In this document: positions 1 through 11,408 of the stretch, piece after piece
How the letters are laid out: every line of letters starts with the position of its first letter
How positions within the stretch are numbered: the stretch's first letter is position 1
Assembly: GCA_026120185.1 (NCBI GenBank)
Contig: JANUWF010001821.1
Location: forward strand, 930,001 to 994,000
DNA from: Voacanga thouarsii
Lineage: Eukaryota > Streptophyta > Magnoliopsida > Gentianales > Apocynaceae
Direction: 5' to 3'
Length of the DNA: 64,000 nt
Translations under genes and position numbers: made by a program
The notes under the pieces: model-generated
Database searches by the model: none
Told to the model about the DNA's origin: nothing
What the model saw: the letters and a program-made list of their open reading frames with translations, nothing else

Positions 1-888
1 TTTAAGTAAGAAAAGAAGATTGGCCATGTAATTAAGGAGAATTTCCCCACAAATACTCAAATATGAAACAACATTTAATCAATTAAGATCAAATTTAAGC
101 ATTGGCAAGATTTTCAAAATAATGTAAAATTTACTCTCTGTCAAGTAGTGAATTTTCTACCTTTAGACCTAACCTATAGACATCTATACCTTACAAATTA
201 AACCCAAGAATGCATAGAAATCAATGAAATCCAAATCTAAGCCAAAAAACTATAGAATCCCTATCTCTAGGTGACCCCATAACCTCATCTGTTACAGAGT
301 TCTCAATCCCCAAAATTCTTTCTCAAGTTCATCAAGGGAAAATAAATCCATTGGACTAGCATAAAAGGGAACCCATCTCATACTTTCTTTCTCAAGTTTA
401 ATATAAGAGAATTATCCAATCAACCAATCCAATCAATTAAACCCAAGTGATAGATTACTTAAAACAGAAATCAATAGATCAAATATATATCCAACACAAG
501 AGTAAAATAGGGTACAACCCTTTAATTACAACTCAAATCAAGTAAATTTAACATCCACAAAATCAAATTACAAGGGAGAGAAAAAAACTGATAGATAAGG
601 TTTCTCTTCTACTTTGCAATCTTCCTTTATGTGCTCCTCTTCTCCTCAACTCCTCCTTGATCTTCTCTTCTTGACTTTCCATTTGCTTCCAAGAGGTTCT
701 AAAAAGTATTTTGAGGGTTTCTCTCTCTATATCTACCTATCAAAGAGTATTTATAGGTTGTTTCCTTGAATCCCTAAAACTCTGCAGAATAGGGGGCTAT
801 CTATGATGTTACATGGTGCCGTGGAAAGTGTTATTGAAATCAACGTACATGCTTTGATTTTCCTATACCAGCTTTGAAATGAGGTCAT
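1..888. other. Unassigned AT-rich flank
   Basis: I see no supported gene here. The minus strand carries a TATA-like box (tatttata on the plus strand at about 748-755) followed on that strand by CT/AG-rich sequence, which is how many plant LTR promoters look. This could therefore be part of a minus-strand LTR that starts outside the window. No end motif or TSD could be paired, so it stays unassigned. Confidence 0.4.
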
Positions 889-2429
889 TGTTAGAGTTAT
901 GCTCTAGAACCAATCCATTTGTACTCTGTATTTTGCACATTTAATTTATAATGGCATTCTTTAGCTTTTAGTTTCTTTTTTTCATATATATGTATATAAA
1001 ACTAAGAGATAAAATCTCAAATACATAATATAATGTTAAGAAAATTATGATAGAGATCATAATATGAGATTCTCACTACACTAAATAGTACTTGTGCTTA
1101 AATTATCCCTAGTCATAGTACTAATAAGATAGAACATCATTAATGCGCAAATATTAATACGTGTTATACTTTTTGATTGGATTAAGGAGTGGTTTTCACA
1201 CCTATGAGTATTGTGATACTCAAAATTAACACTTGAATACTTGTTACTTGAACAAGTACATTGGATCACCTAACTATAAGATAATCACATGGACAACTAT
1301 TTAATGCCAATGGTAGAATCTATTATAGCAAATATGCAAATATTTTTAGATTTAAAATCTCCAATGTGCTTTATTTACTAATCGTTGTACTTTGATTCTA
1401 ATAATCGGAGTCTCATTTGGGGCCGCCTATGGGATTGATATTGGGTATAATGTAAAGTAAATGAAAGTAATTGAGAGGATCAATAAAGGATTCATCACTC
1501 TTAATAGTAGGGATGTATATCTCACAACTACTTATATAGAATCATCACTCGAGAAGTCCTTGGCCAATGCGACTATATATTGAAAATTATTCTAAATTGA
1601 TGTACATATTGAGTAATGAATTTTGGATAAAGTATTAATAAATTCAGACAAAAATTAATTATATTCTAGTAAGAGTTGGCACTAATCCATATTCTAAACC
1701 AAATGAGATATAGAATAATAAAATGAGTTTATTGCACTGATATTTTGCTATTAAAATATTCATGTCAAGCCACTTGATTTTTTGAACTTTTAGGTGGTCA
1801 TGATGCATTGCTAAATGTCACTCTTGATCTGTTAAATATGAATTTATTAATTAATAAATTAATCCTAATTAGAATTAAGAAGTTAATTCTAATTATTTCG
1901 GATTGTTAATTCTATAGTGATTACAATTAATTCACATTTTACCACCAATAGATCAAAAAACTTAATAAGTCACACACAATAGAAGAATTGATACTCAAAA
2001 TATTATATAATAATATTATGAGGTTAATTATTGAGAAGAAATAATTATGGAGATGAATTATAAAGTTGTTATAATTCTTGGAGTCGAATTGTAATTATAA
2101 AAACCTTCTGGGGTTTGATTACAATTTGTAAAAAGGCTTTATTTTTTTTCCTGAAAGTTTAGGAAATTAATTTCTCTGATTTTTCTGACAGAGGCGGTGA
2201 AAAGTTGTGTTATTTTGGTTGTTTCCTAAAAGGTTCAATAAACTGAAGAAAACGTTTCTTCTCGAAGTAGTGGACTTGTGTCTCACGAAAATGTGTGAGA
2301 GAGAGAGAGAGAGATGTTATGCCGCCTCAATCGATGGAACAATTGGAAACGCTCGGTAGCCTTTTTCTTTCTCTCTTCTTCTACGTAAATCGATTAGTTC
2401 CTACCGCCAACTTATTAAATCAACTAGCA
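889..2429 (+). mobile_element. Copia element H, 5' LTR (diverged)
   Basis: The left end reads TGTTAGAGTTATGCTCTAGA, matching the start of the solo LTRs at 56520 and 60315 (TGTTAGTGT..GCCCTAGAGGC). Similarity continues in order through motifs such as tgatagagatcat, the block near 1430 (gggattgatattgggtat) and the cacacacaatag stretch near 1970. The right end is placed at ..aactagca, just before a weak primer-site-like string (tggtgtcattg at about 2437). A (GA)n run lies at 2298-2313. The 3' boundary is uncertain. Downstream leader and a copia gag at 17282 fit a single element later split by E. Confidence 0.6.
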
Positions 2430-2739
2430 TTGATTTTTGGTGTCATTGTGAGATAATTATTTGTGTTGATAAATATTAGAAAAATTCATATTTTTGAAAT
2501 TTGGTAATTCATACTTGAGTAAATTTATAAAAGTCTTTCATCGTGTGAAGAAAAATTTTAAAAGTTACGTTCTTTAAATAATGGATTTTTCTTCTCTCTT
2601 GACCCACCTAATACATATAAGTGATTCTTTTGAGTATATTTCGTTTTAATTTCTATTACACATAAATCGTTTTTTACATTATCAAAATTTAATAGTAGTA
2701 TTCGAGTCATCTCGTATGTGTTTTATGAGTTTTATTATT

Positions 2740-3450
2740 ATTTTGAAATTGTTTTAAAATAAAATTGGTGTCATGAAATTATTTCATAAATATTATAAAT
2801 TTTGTAATTATTTTAAAAAATTATTTTTGGATCAACGAAATTGTTTCATGTTTATTTTGAAGTTTGAAAATTTATTTTCGATATAATATATTTTAGTGTA
2901 TAGAAAATTCTTTGATCCTAAATTGATTTAGACAAAATGATTTTCTACATTCTGTAACCAAAGTTTATTTTGAAAATTGTTTTCAAATTTGTCCGAAAGA
3001 AAAAAAAAATCTGAACTCTTTAGGAAATTGTTTCTAGAAGGAAAATTGCTCTAGTAAATTCTGATTGGAAATTATTTCCAATTTGTTTATTTCAATTAGA
3101 AATTGAAATGGTATGAAATTGTTTCTGGCAGAAGAAATTTTTTTTGCTGTTTTCGTTTTTCTAAGGAAAATTGTTTCCAGAAAATCGGAAAAGAAAAAGG
3201 AAATTGCTATTTTGTTGTTTCAAGAAATTGTATCTGAAAAAAAAAAAAAAAGGGAAATGGCTTTATGGTTTTTTTTTATTGGAAACTGTTTCTAATTATT
3301 TAATAAATAAAAAAACTGGACTTTGGGAATTCAAATTGTTTCCAATTATTGTTTCCAATTGCTTGCAATTGTTTTGAAACACATAAGCATTCGGGTGACC
3401 GAAAATTGTTTCTGTAATCACAATAGGAAATTGTTTCCAATTGTGAAACC
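2740..3450 (+). repeat. Array of degenerate GGAAATTGTTTCC palindromes
   Basis: At least ten near-copies of a 13-base motif lie irregularly spaced here: gaaattgtttc near 2743, 2840 and 3115, ggaaattgtttc near 3024, ggaaattatttcc near 3068, ggaaaattgtttccag near 3167, ggaaactgtttc near 3280 and ggaaattgtttcc near 3427. The motif is two 5-base arms (GGAAA/TTTCC) around TTG. Spacing is not a fixed period, so this is a motif cluster rather than a satellite. Confidence 0.7.
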
Positions 3451-3580
3451 TTGGACAGACTTGCAAAGCAATTTCGGATGTTTGTTTGCTGAATAGTTCA
3501 GCGAATTAAATAAAAAAAATATCTATATTTTTTTCTTTTACCATGCCCGCGTGGGGCTTGAAGAATCCCGCACTACCCTA

Positions 3581-3601
3581 GTGCAAGCGTGGGGCTTGCA
3601 C
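3581..3601. other. GC-rich hairpin
   Basis: The sequence gtgcaagc-gtggg-gcttgcac forms a perfect 8-base stem with a 5-base loop in otherwise AT-rich leader. The phrase gcgtggggcttg also occurs about 37 bases upstream, at 3550-3561. Confidence 0.6.
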
Positions 3602-4197
3602 ATTATATATATAAAAATAAAAATAAATAAAAATCTTTTTTTATTTCATTAAGGACCCAAAAGTTTTTCAAAATTTGTTTTGGATCCAAAAATTTTCCTA
3701 AAATTTGATTTTGGAACTAACAACTTATTTTTCCAAAATAATTATTTTCAAAATTTATATTTCATGTATATTTATTTTGCATAATATGTTTTAAGTATGT
3801 TCTTGGCATGTTAGCATGGTTATGGATTTAGAGTAATTAATATTGATTAATTAATATTGTACCATGCATTTCTATTGCTTTGTTTTAAACAAATAGGGCC
3901 TGCGAGTCATACTTTTCTCTATAATTCTCTTATAATTTCTCTTCTCATCTAATCCAGTCGAATATAACTTGAGGGTTTTTTTTTTTTTAAATAGGAATTT
4001 GTGTAATTAGATTACATAGGTTAGATAAGAATATAAATTATTTTATGAGCTTATAGAGATAGCCATAAAAATGAAGTAAGAAGATAGTAGGACTTTCTTC
4101 TCAAATTATGTATGAACATATAGGTTTAATCAAAATTAATTTCCTACTTAGCTCAAAGAAAATCTAGAAAAGTCCATAGCCAAGCCATGTGATTAAG

Positions 4198-7100
4198 TGT
4201 AACACCCCCACTACTTAGGCCCGACAGGGCCGGGGATGTCGCCCCGTCCAAAGGACAAGGGGTCTTTATAACTAGGTCACACAAAAGAAAATAAAAGTAA
4301 TACCTTGAAATTGAACTTATTACAACCAAGAAATACATGAACAAATCCAAAATAAATTGTTCGCTACCATCTCTCAAAACAATACATAAGAAAAATAACA
4401 TAAAGTCTTCAAAGCATAGGCAACAAATCTAGCTATTCATCTCCACAGCAGGATCGACCTGAAAATATGGCATAAAAGGTGGTGAGATAAAAATCTCAGT
4501 AAGTCCGTGTGTGCTTTGAGTGTTCAGTGAAAAAAGTTCGTGAATGCAAAATTTATAAGAGAAATATTGGCAAGCATTAAACATTAGTCAAAAACAAGAG
4601 TGGTGTTTTCGGCATTTCCAGCCATACATAATTTAAAAGATCAACCACTCAAAAGAAAGGATTATGGGTTACCACACGCTGGGCCCCATAACCGGATGGT
4701 TAGTATGCCACACTTTGTGCACACTACCGGTCAGAATGCCGACACCTTGTGCAGACTGACAAAAGGTAGGTGATCGGTCTACCGGGTAAGATACTCCTCC
4801 TTTTTTATACCCAAACAACAACCGGGTGTCCATTTCGGCAAAACACAGTCACTTGACTGAAATAAAATTGCTAACTCGAACCGGCATGACTAAGTAGTGC
4901 TGACGTTTCTCTAAGTTGAGTTTTATCTTCTGGAGGTGGCCTCCTACCAGAAGACTCACGCTTGCTCTTCAAAACTAGTACTACTAGCCTACCCTTATTG
5001 AGTACTCAACGTTTGATTGTCCCACTTGGCAGAAAACTGATAAAATATAGCTTTACTTGAAAATGGCAATCAAGGGTTTCTAAAGTCCATGCCAAAATCA
5101 GTTTTAGAAATAGTTCAGTGTTTGAGTAAATCTGCTTCGAAAATTTTCAAATAATTAGTTTGACTGAATCAAGAAAAGAAACAGTCCTTAATTGCCTTTA
5201 CCAAATCAGTATTCACATACTTCATGTTTAGCTTGCCATGGTAACCTTTTACAACAAACAAGTTTTATGCAGGAGCTTACCTGATCCTTTGCTTGCTCAA
5301 ATTCAAAAGTCTTCCAAGGCTGATCTAACCCCGCCTGGGGTAAACACAAGACATAAGGTTACATTCGGACTATACCTGCCTTACATAAATAATTTCTTAG
5401 CTCAACTAATTACAACCATTACTAGCCATGACCCTAATGTCCTAAGCTTTAAGGCTAGGTAATAAAGAATTTTATAAAATAAGTTTTAGTTAATAAGTTA
5501 AAAGAACTTGGGGTTCTAAAATAATTGCTAATAAATTATAGACCCAATTAATAATTCTTGAGTGTTATTTTCAATAAATAAACTAAGGTTTGAATATTAA
5601 GTCTTAAATAGTACTAATAAATGGTGATTTAAAAATAGCTTTATTATAAATAAATATTTAATTACAAATAACCTTTAATTAATTTTTAAATAGATAATAA
5701 ATAATTAGTAATAAATAAAATTAATAATGAACGAATTATTTTAAATTTTAATTAATAAATAACAAATAGATTCTAATAATATTTTATTTATTGTAAAGGA
5801 TTTTTTACTATATATATTATTTTTAATAAAAGATCTCATTTATTTGATAAAGAAAATATGAACATTTTAATTAATAAACCACTCCAAATCTCCCTAGAGT
5901 TTCGAATTTTATAGGGAAAATATAGCAGCATTCAATTCAAGGTAATAAAATTTGTTAATAAAAATAATCTAGCCTTAACAATAAAAATACTTTTTCATCA
6001 TGATTTTCCTATTGCTAGAAAGGATTCATGAACACCTTCTCCATCATCAAACAATATGTTAATCCATTCATGAACATACACTTGAACTATCTCATACCAT
6101 CACATGGCCAAAATCCTACTAAGCATAATCATCAATCATGGTTTCCATAGAAAAATAAGAACATAAAAACCTAATCACCTTTGGTGTCATGTTCTCTAAC
6201 ATGCTTCAAACATCCATAAAATTTCATTAAGCACGAAGAACATACATTGATTCGATAGGAAAACACATACATCCTAGTCATATACAACAATCATCATGTC
6301 CTAACTCCGTCCCCTTAATCCACATGCATATATTTAATCCCTTATCCATATTTCATTCTTCCTATCAATATCTAAGAGACATGAATACTGAATTAAAAGA
6401 AGGATTAAAGGAAAATACTTAATTTGATGAAAACTTCGACGAAGAATTAAGAAGGTCCACACGATTGAGAGCCTTGAATGATCTAACGGGAAAACGGCCA
6501 TGGTTGATGGTTGATCAACCATTTCGGTTGGAAGAGAGAGAGAGAGTTGGAGCATTAGAATAGTACAATCGAATGGAAGAAGATGATCAAGAAGGTTGTT
6601 CTTGACTTACCTTGTTGATGTTCTTGAGACTTTCAAAGAAAAGCTAATTTTGATCCGTTCGAAAATCCTTGTTTGCGAGGTTTTGTGTTATAAATACCAG
6701 AAATGAAGTTTAGAGATTAAATGGAAGTGATTTGGATTATTTGAGAGTGATTGGAGGTGTTTAGAGTAGGGTTAGTCTTGAAGAAGGTTAGTGTGTGTTC
6801 TTGGTGTTCTAGGTGAAAATGGAGAGAATTGGGAAGCAGTGCTGCACGAATTTTGGTAGAGGGCTGGCCAAATGGTGTGGAGTGAATGAGGGTTTCGGTT
6901 TTCAGCAAGAAGGAGAGAGAATGATCAGATTTTTTTTTTTTTGAAATATAAATGGAGGAAATGGTGGAGATGTTTAAGGTAAGAGGTTAGCTATGGTGTT
7001 TGATCAAGAGAGGTTTCTATGGTCTTCAATGGTGCTGGCTGAACATGGTGGTTTTGCTGAATTGATTGAAGGTTAATGTTGCTCCAAGGCTGGCCGAAAT

Positions 7101-8454
7101 TTAGTCTTAAATGGCAGAGGAAATTCTGGTTTATTTGCCTAATACAAGAGTGATTTTAATGGAGTAAAATGCTGAAATTATTTGAAGTTCAAAAAGAGTT
7201 TGATTGGAGTGATCTTAGGAGTGTTTTGTGGTATGGCTATGGAGTCCATATGCTCAAGGTAAGTGTGGGGTTAATGGTGTTCAGTCTACAGATGAGAAAG
7301 GTTCAATTTTACAGAGGTTGAAGGTGATTTTCGGCCTAGGCTAGAAGGGAGCAAAGCTAGAAAATTCTGGTTTCATGCTTCAAGAGTTTCGAAGGCTGTG
7401 CAGAATTTCTGTGCAGAATTTCTACACACCTTCAACCTGATTTGCAGCTGACTCTTGAGGGAGTTTGAAGGTCTTTCTAAGGTGGTTTTCCAGCCTTAAT
7501 TCTGGAGAAATATTGAGGAGTTTTGCTGGCTTGAAGATGAATCAAAACTGCTTCATTTACTTGGTTGAAAGCTGCAAAAATGACCAGAATTTTTTCCTGG
7601 TTTTGTGCAGTTTGTGCAGTCCGAAAATTGCACAGATTTTTCAGCCTTCAAGCCACATAAAATGACCATTTTTCTGGCAGAAAATGAGTGGGTTTACTGG
7701 CTGAATTTTCAAAGAAACGGTCTGCAAATATTCTGGAAAATTTCCAGATTTTCTTTTACTAGAAGATGAACAACATGAAGGTGAGTTTGAAGGTGCTATC
7801 ATGGTGATTGATTTTCTCTTGGAAACCCTTCCTATTTCTCCTCCTACTTTCGGCCAACTTCCCAACCTCCAAAGCTGATTTTCGAAATTCAAGGTGGAGG
7901 AGTTATCACAGATATTTTTTTGGAATTTAAAAGAAAGGATTTAATGGTTTTGAATTATAAAGATGTTAGGACAAGCTAGTGGTAATAAAAAGGACAAGAA
8001 TTCCTCTAGAATTATTTTTAGGACATGAGGATAAGATTAGGACATTCTCTTCATGTCTCCCCTAAGACAACATTCCTATTTCCATGAAATGCAAGAAAAT
8101 AGAAATTCAAACTTAGTTAAGATAATCATGACAAAAGCTTAAATGATGGGATTTGAACTCATGACCTTAGAAATTAATTCACCAAGCTCTAACCACTAAA
8201 CCACAATAACTCTTGTTGTTATTTTCTCACCCACATTTTCTTCCTATTTAATCCTCAAGATTTCTTCCTATTTTGACCTCAAGCAAAATTACCATTTTAC
8301 CCTTCCTACTCGATAAACATAACTAAGCATTTTAACCTATAATCCACAAGTCTAAAGCACATAGAATCATTTAAAACATATATATTCATGCAAAATAATA
8401 CGATATGCATCCCGACCCCCTTACTCTGGGGTTGGCTTTAGGTGGGGTTTCACA
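4198..8454 (-). repeat. 3' LTR of E
   Basis: On the minus strand it runs TGTGAAACCCC...GGGGTGTTACA. It is colinear and highly similar to 12376-16641, with scattered substitutions and small indels. Internal landmarks shared by the whole LTR family are: a tRNA-like segment (about 8147-8207), a candidate intron with donor CAG|GTAAG at 5280 and acceptor TTTCAG at 4459, a (GA)n run near 6533, and a GC-rich hairpin (ggcccgacagggcc) at 4218-4231 close to the 3' end. Short ORFs inside it are not conserved as proteins. Confidence 0.9.
8147..8207 (-). other. tRNA-like segment in the E LTR
   Basis: Read on the minus strand it begins with an A-box-like string (tggtttagtggttagagctt) and ends with a B-box-like string (gagttcaaatcc) about 32 bases on, the layout of a tRNA gene or SINE head. 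The same segment recurs in the other E LTR (about 16331-16394). The acceptor stem is not convincing, so this is a relic or SINE-derived promoter rather than a working tRNA. Confidence 0.6.
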
Positions 8455-8467
8455 TCCTCCCTTCCTT
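8455..8467 (-). promoter_or_regulatory. Polypurine tract of E
   Basis: On the minus strand the sequence aaggaagggagga directly precedes the LTR start TGTGAAACC. A conserved gypsy 3' signature (gaatttcgggacgaaattct) lies just upstream of it. Confidence 0.85.
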
Positions 8468-8500
8468 AGGAGAATTTCGTCCCGAAATTCAGACGCACCT

Positions 8501-9259
8501 TTATCTCAGATCGGGATACTTTCGCTTCACCCATTCCTCTGTTTCCCATGTGGCATCTCGCGTGCCATGATGCTCCCACTGCACCTTTACCATTGGAATC
8601 TGCTTGTTCCGGAGAGTCTTGATACTTCGGTCCAATATCCTTACGGGTTTCTCCACATAGCTCAGGTCGGGTTGTAGCATTAACGGCTCATCATTCAACA
8701 CATGCCCGGGATTGGCATTGTACTTCTTCAACTGCGATACATGGAATACGTCGTGAATTCCCGTCAACCCATCTGGCAACTCCAATCGATATGCCACTGG
8801 CCCAATTTTCTCTTTTATTGGAAACGGACCCAAATATCTTGGATTCAGCTTTCCCCCTTTCAGGTGCTTCAGAATTCCCCTATTTGGTGTCAGTTTTAGG
8901 AACACACTGTCTCCCACCTGAAATTCTAACGTTCTCCGCCTATTGTCTGCATAACTCTTTTGCCGACTCTGGACCGCTTTCAACCTTTCCCTAATTAACT
9001 TGACCTTGTCCGACATTTCCTGAACATAGACTTTTCCCGATTTACTCATATGTCCATCCTCTGACCAACTCCAGTATAGCGGTACTTGACACTTTCGTCC
9101 ATATAGAGCTTCATACGGAGCCATTCCAATCGAAGCTTGATAACTGTTATTGTATGATAACTCGGCATACGGCACACTTTCAATCCACTTATCCCCGAAA
9201 TTCAATATACAGGCTCTCAACATATCCTCTAATCTGAATACCCTTTTCTGACTGTCCAT
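8501..9259 (-). pseudogene. E integrase C-terminus with chromodomain
   Basis: This open stretch of about 250 codons holds the end of the integrase core (after DGQSEK, with PYAELSYNNSYQAS and ALYGRK), the GPY/F region (RYLGPFPI...PVAYRLELP), the HDVFHVSQLKKY motif, and a C-terminal chromodomain-like segment (YVEKPVRILD ... WETEEWVKRKYPDL). That order is typical of plant Tekay/Del chromoviruses, whose chromodomain is thought to steer insertion into H3K9-methylated chromatin. The apparent start is an artefact: a frameshift near 9240 separates it from the rest of the core. The element could not make an active integrase from this frame. Confidence 0.85.
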
Positions 9260-9806
9260 CGGTTTGCGGATGTGCCATCATACCGAACTTCAGACTAGAA
9301 CCCATTGATTCTTGGAACTTACCCCAAAATCGGTATGTAAATCTCGGGTCTTAGTCGGACACAATACTTGAAGGCACTCCATGCAGTCTGACTATTTCCC
9401 GCACATAGGTCTGAGCCAACTTTTCCATTGAATCCCATACATTCACGGGTATGAAATGCGCTGACTTGGTCAATCGATCCACCCCTACCCATATGGCGTC
9501 CTTTTGGGTCCTTGCCATAGGGAGTCCGGTAACGAAGTCCATGGTCACCTCTTCCCATTTCCATTCCGGTACTAACAATGGTTGCAATAATTCTGCCACA
9601 TTTTTGTGCTTCGCTTTGACTTTCTGACAGGTGAGACACGTCGGGACATACTTAACCACGTTCATCTTCATTCCAGGCCACCAATAAGCATTTTTCAGAT
9701 CCTGATACATTTTTACCTCTCCCAGGTGAATGGCGTACTTGCTCCTATACGCCTCTTCTAAAATTCTGTCATTCAACTGGTGCTCCTCGGGTACACACAA
9801 ATGATC
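9260..9806 (-). pseudogene. E integrase zinc-binding domain and core
   Basis: The frame carries the HHCC region (EEAYRSKYAIHLGEVKMY ... CLTCQKVKAKH) and the first catalytic Asp in VTMDFVTGLP, then the second in SIVSD followed by a stop in place of the usual Arg. The third catalytic residue appears in DGQSEK near 9250 just before a frameshift. The first His of HHCC is replaced by Tyr (EAY for the usual EAH). Fragment of a once complete plant gypsy integrase; inactive. Confidence 0.85.
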
Positions 9807-10087
9807 TCAGAAGTACAACACTCCTGCTCCGTTCTGTCGGAATTCATTACCTTGCCGTTTAAGCTCCTTGTCCTTGAAAAGCTGAAATTCTTCATTACTT
9901 TGTTGGGCCTCAATAATGTCCTGCCTTAGATCTGGCATCAACTTCAGGTTGCTAACCGTAATTCTCTCCTCTTGCACTTCCGCCCTTCTATCCAACACAT
10001 CTTGAACCACTCGAACCTCCTACATTCTTAGCCTGGCCATTCTGACTTTTCTGCTTAGGGCAGCAGCTACAATGTTAGCTTTCCCGC
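9807..10087 (-). pseudogene. E RNase H end and linker
   Basis: The segment begins, on the minus strand, with GKANIVAAALSRKV, the last motif of the gypsy RNase H (usual form [13 protein letters not shown]), and continues into the linker before integrase (VVQDVLDRRAEVQEE ... EEFQLFKDKELKRQG). It starts abruptly at the deletion junction near 10087, where it abuts the gag knuckle. One stop lies between the two parts. Confidence 0.8.
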
Positions 10088-11058
10088 TCAGCACCCTTTG
10101 ACCAACAATTGTTTTCTACATGACCCCTTTTTTCAAGTGCCGGCATAATGGAAGATCCTACGCAAGACCAACCAGTGCTGATCAGGCTTGCTTTCCTCAG
10201 TTCTGCCACTGCTGGTTGGTAAGGCGCTTAACGGACTGCTGCTTTTGCAAAGGCCTCGATGGTTGTTTTGGCAGTAAGAAAGGTCTTGGTGCCATTCGAT
10301 TGCGGTCTTCATTCTCAGTTCGGGTGGCTGCGTTCACAGTCCTCGAGTAGGTCGTTGGTGGAGAAGGTGCCAATGCCCTTCTTAACTCCTGCCTTAGCCC
10401 CTTGACAAACTACCTTATTCTGTTCTACTTGGTGTCCACCAGTCTCTTACAGTACTTTGACAATTGGGTGAACCGTGCTACGCACCGAGCTACCGTCGTA
10501 CCTCCCTGCTTTAGATTCTGAAACTCATCCTCCCGCCTCTCAACTATCCACTGAGGGATATATTCGGTTTTGAATGCTTCCACGAAATTGGCCCATGTCC
10601 AATCTTGGACAATTAGTTCCCAGTCGTCCTGAACCCGTTGCCACTATGCCCGAGCTGGGCCCCTCATTCAGAATGCAGCAAACTTCACAATTCGCTTCTC
10701 AGTGTACTAAAGTGTAGTAAAGATATCTTCCATCTGCTCTATCCATTGTTCAGCTTTCTGATCCAGCTCGGCTTCTCCTAAGAAAATGGGCGGTTGGAAT
10801 TTTTAGAAACTGCTCCAAAGCTTCGTCCTCTCCCTTTGGATTCCTCTGTTCAGTTAAAGTTTGAAGAATCTCGGTCATCTTGCTGAATGCTTGCCCCATT
10901 GTCACTCCAATAGGTTCTTTTGACCCCAATTCCAAATCTGGCTCATTCTCATCCCCCTGATTGGGTGACGGCATTTGAGTCGTCTCAACTCCCGGTGTCA
11001 CAGGTTCTGCTTCCGGAACTCTTCTGCTTGATATGGCTACACGGTGCTTGGGTTCTAT
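10088..11058 (-). pseudogene. E gag (broken)
   Basis: Gag is recognisable by alignment with D: the N-terminal segment VTMGQAFSKM ... PKGEDEALEQFLK, then the capsid region in another frame (EQWIEQMEDIFTTL, and tggatagttgagaggcgggaggatgag coding WIVERREDE), and a partial zinc knuckle (KRGHVENNCW) at the deletion point. The likely original start codon, aligned with the ATG of D gag, reads ATA at 11056-11058. Several stops and frameshifts prevent translation as one protein. Between 11059 and 11408 I see only AT-rich spacer including a poly-T run at 11160-11175. Confidence 0.8.
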
Positions 11059-11408
11059 TCTCAACCATGCCCAGATAAATAAGTGTATGCATTCAAGTTT
11101 AAAACATTTTGAGCATGAATTCACATTCAGGTTTATGAAAAGGAAAATCATATGCAAATTTTTTTTTTTTTTTTTGGAAAGAAAATTTGATGACATTATT
11201 TGGAGGAAAACCAAGCAATAAATAAAATCATATTTCTCATAAAAAAAATAACACTTTCATAAAGAAGGGTTATCACACGCGATACCCTTTTATTCAGCAA
11301 AACAATCGAATGCTACCAGCAACATGCTTCTTTGAAAAGAATAAATGAACAAAAGAATGCAAATCCCAAAAGAGAGAGAATGAGCAAATACTGCTAATCT
11401 TCTACACT

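Larger units (their letters stand above)
2430..4192 (+). other. Copia element H leader, first part
   Basis: This is very AT-rich DNA with no open frame of note. It starts with a degenerate primer-site-like string, then holds a cluster of GGAAATTGTTTCC-like palindromes (separate entry), a GC-rich hairpin at 3581-3601, and T/A-rich sequence up to the E insertion. With 16647-17281 it would form a leader of about 2.4 kb ahead of the gag at 17282. That continuity is inferred from the perfect TSD of E. Confidence 0.5.

Noticed and set aside
2740..3450. CRISPR array or satellite
   Set aside because: Repeat units are short, palindromic and irregularly spaced, with no spacers of constant length, and the DNA is plant nuclear.
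5238..5462. 74-codon frame repeated at 13425-13649
   Set aside because: It lies within the LTR copies of E; the same DNA in B, C and C' does not keep the frame.
8147..8207. A functional tRNA gene
   Set aside because: A and B boxes are present but I cannot pair a seven-base acceptor stem or place a convincing anticodon arm, so I call it tRNA-like only.
8405..8994. Plus-strand open frames over the E 3' end
   Set aside because: They are antisense shadows of the integrase/chromodomain frame and of the LTR edge.
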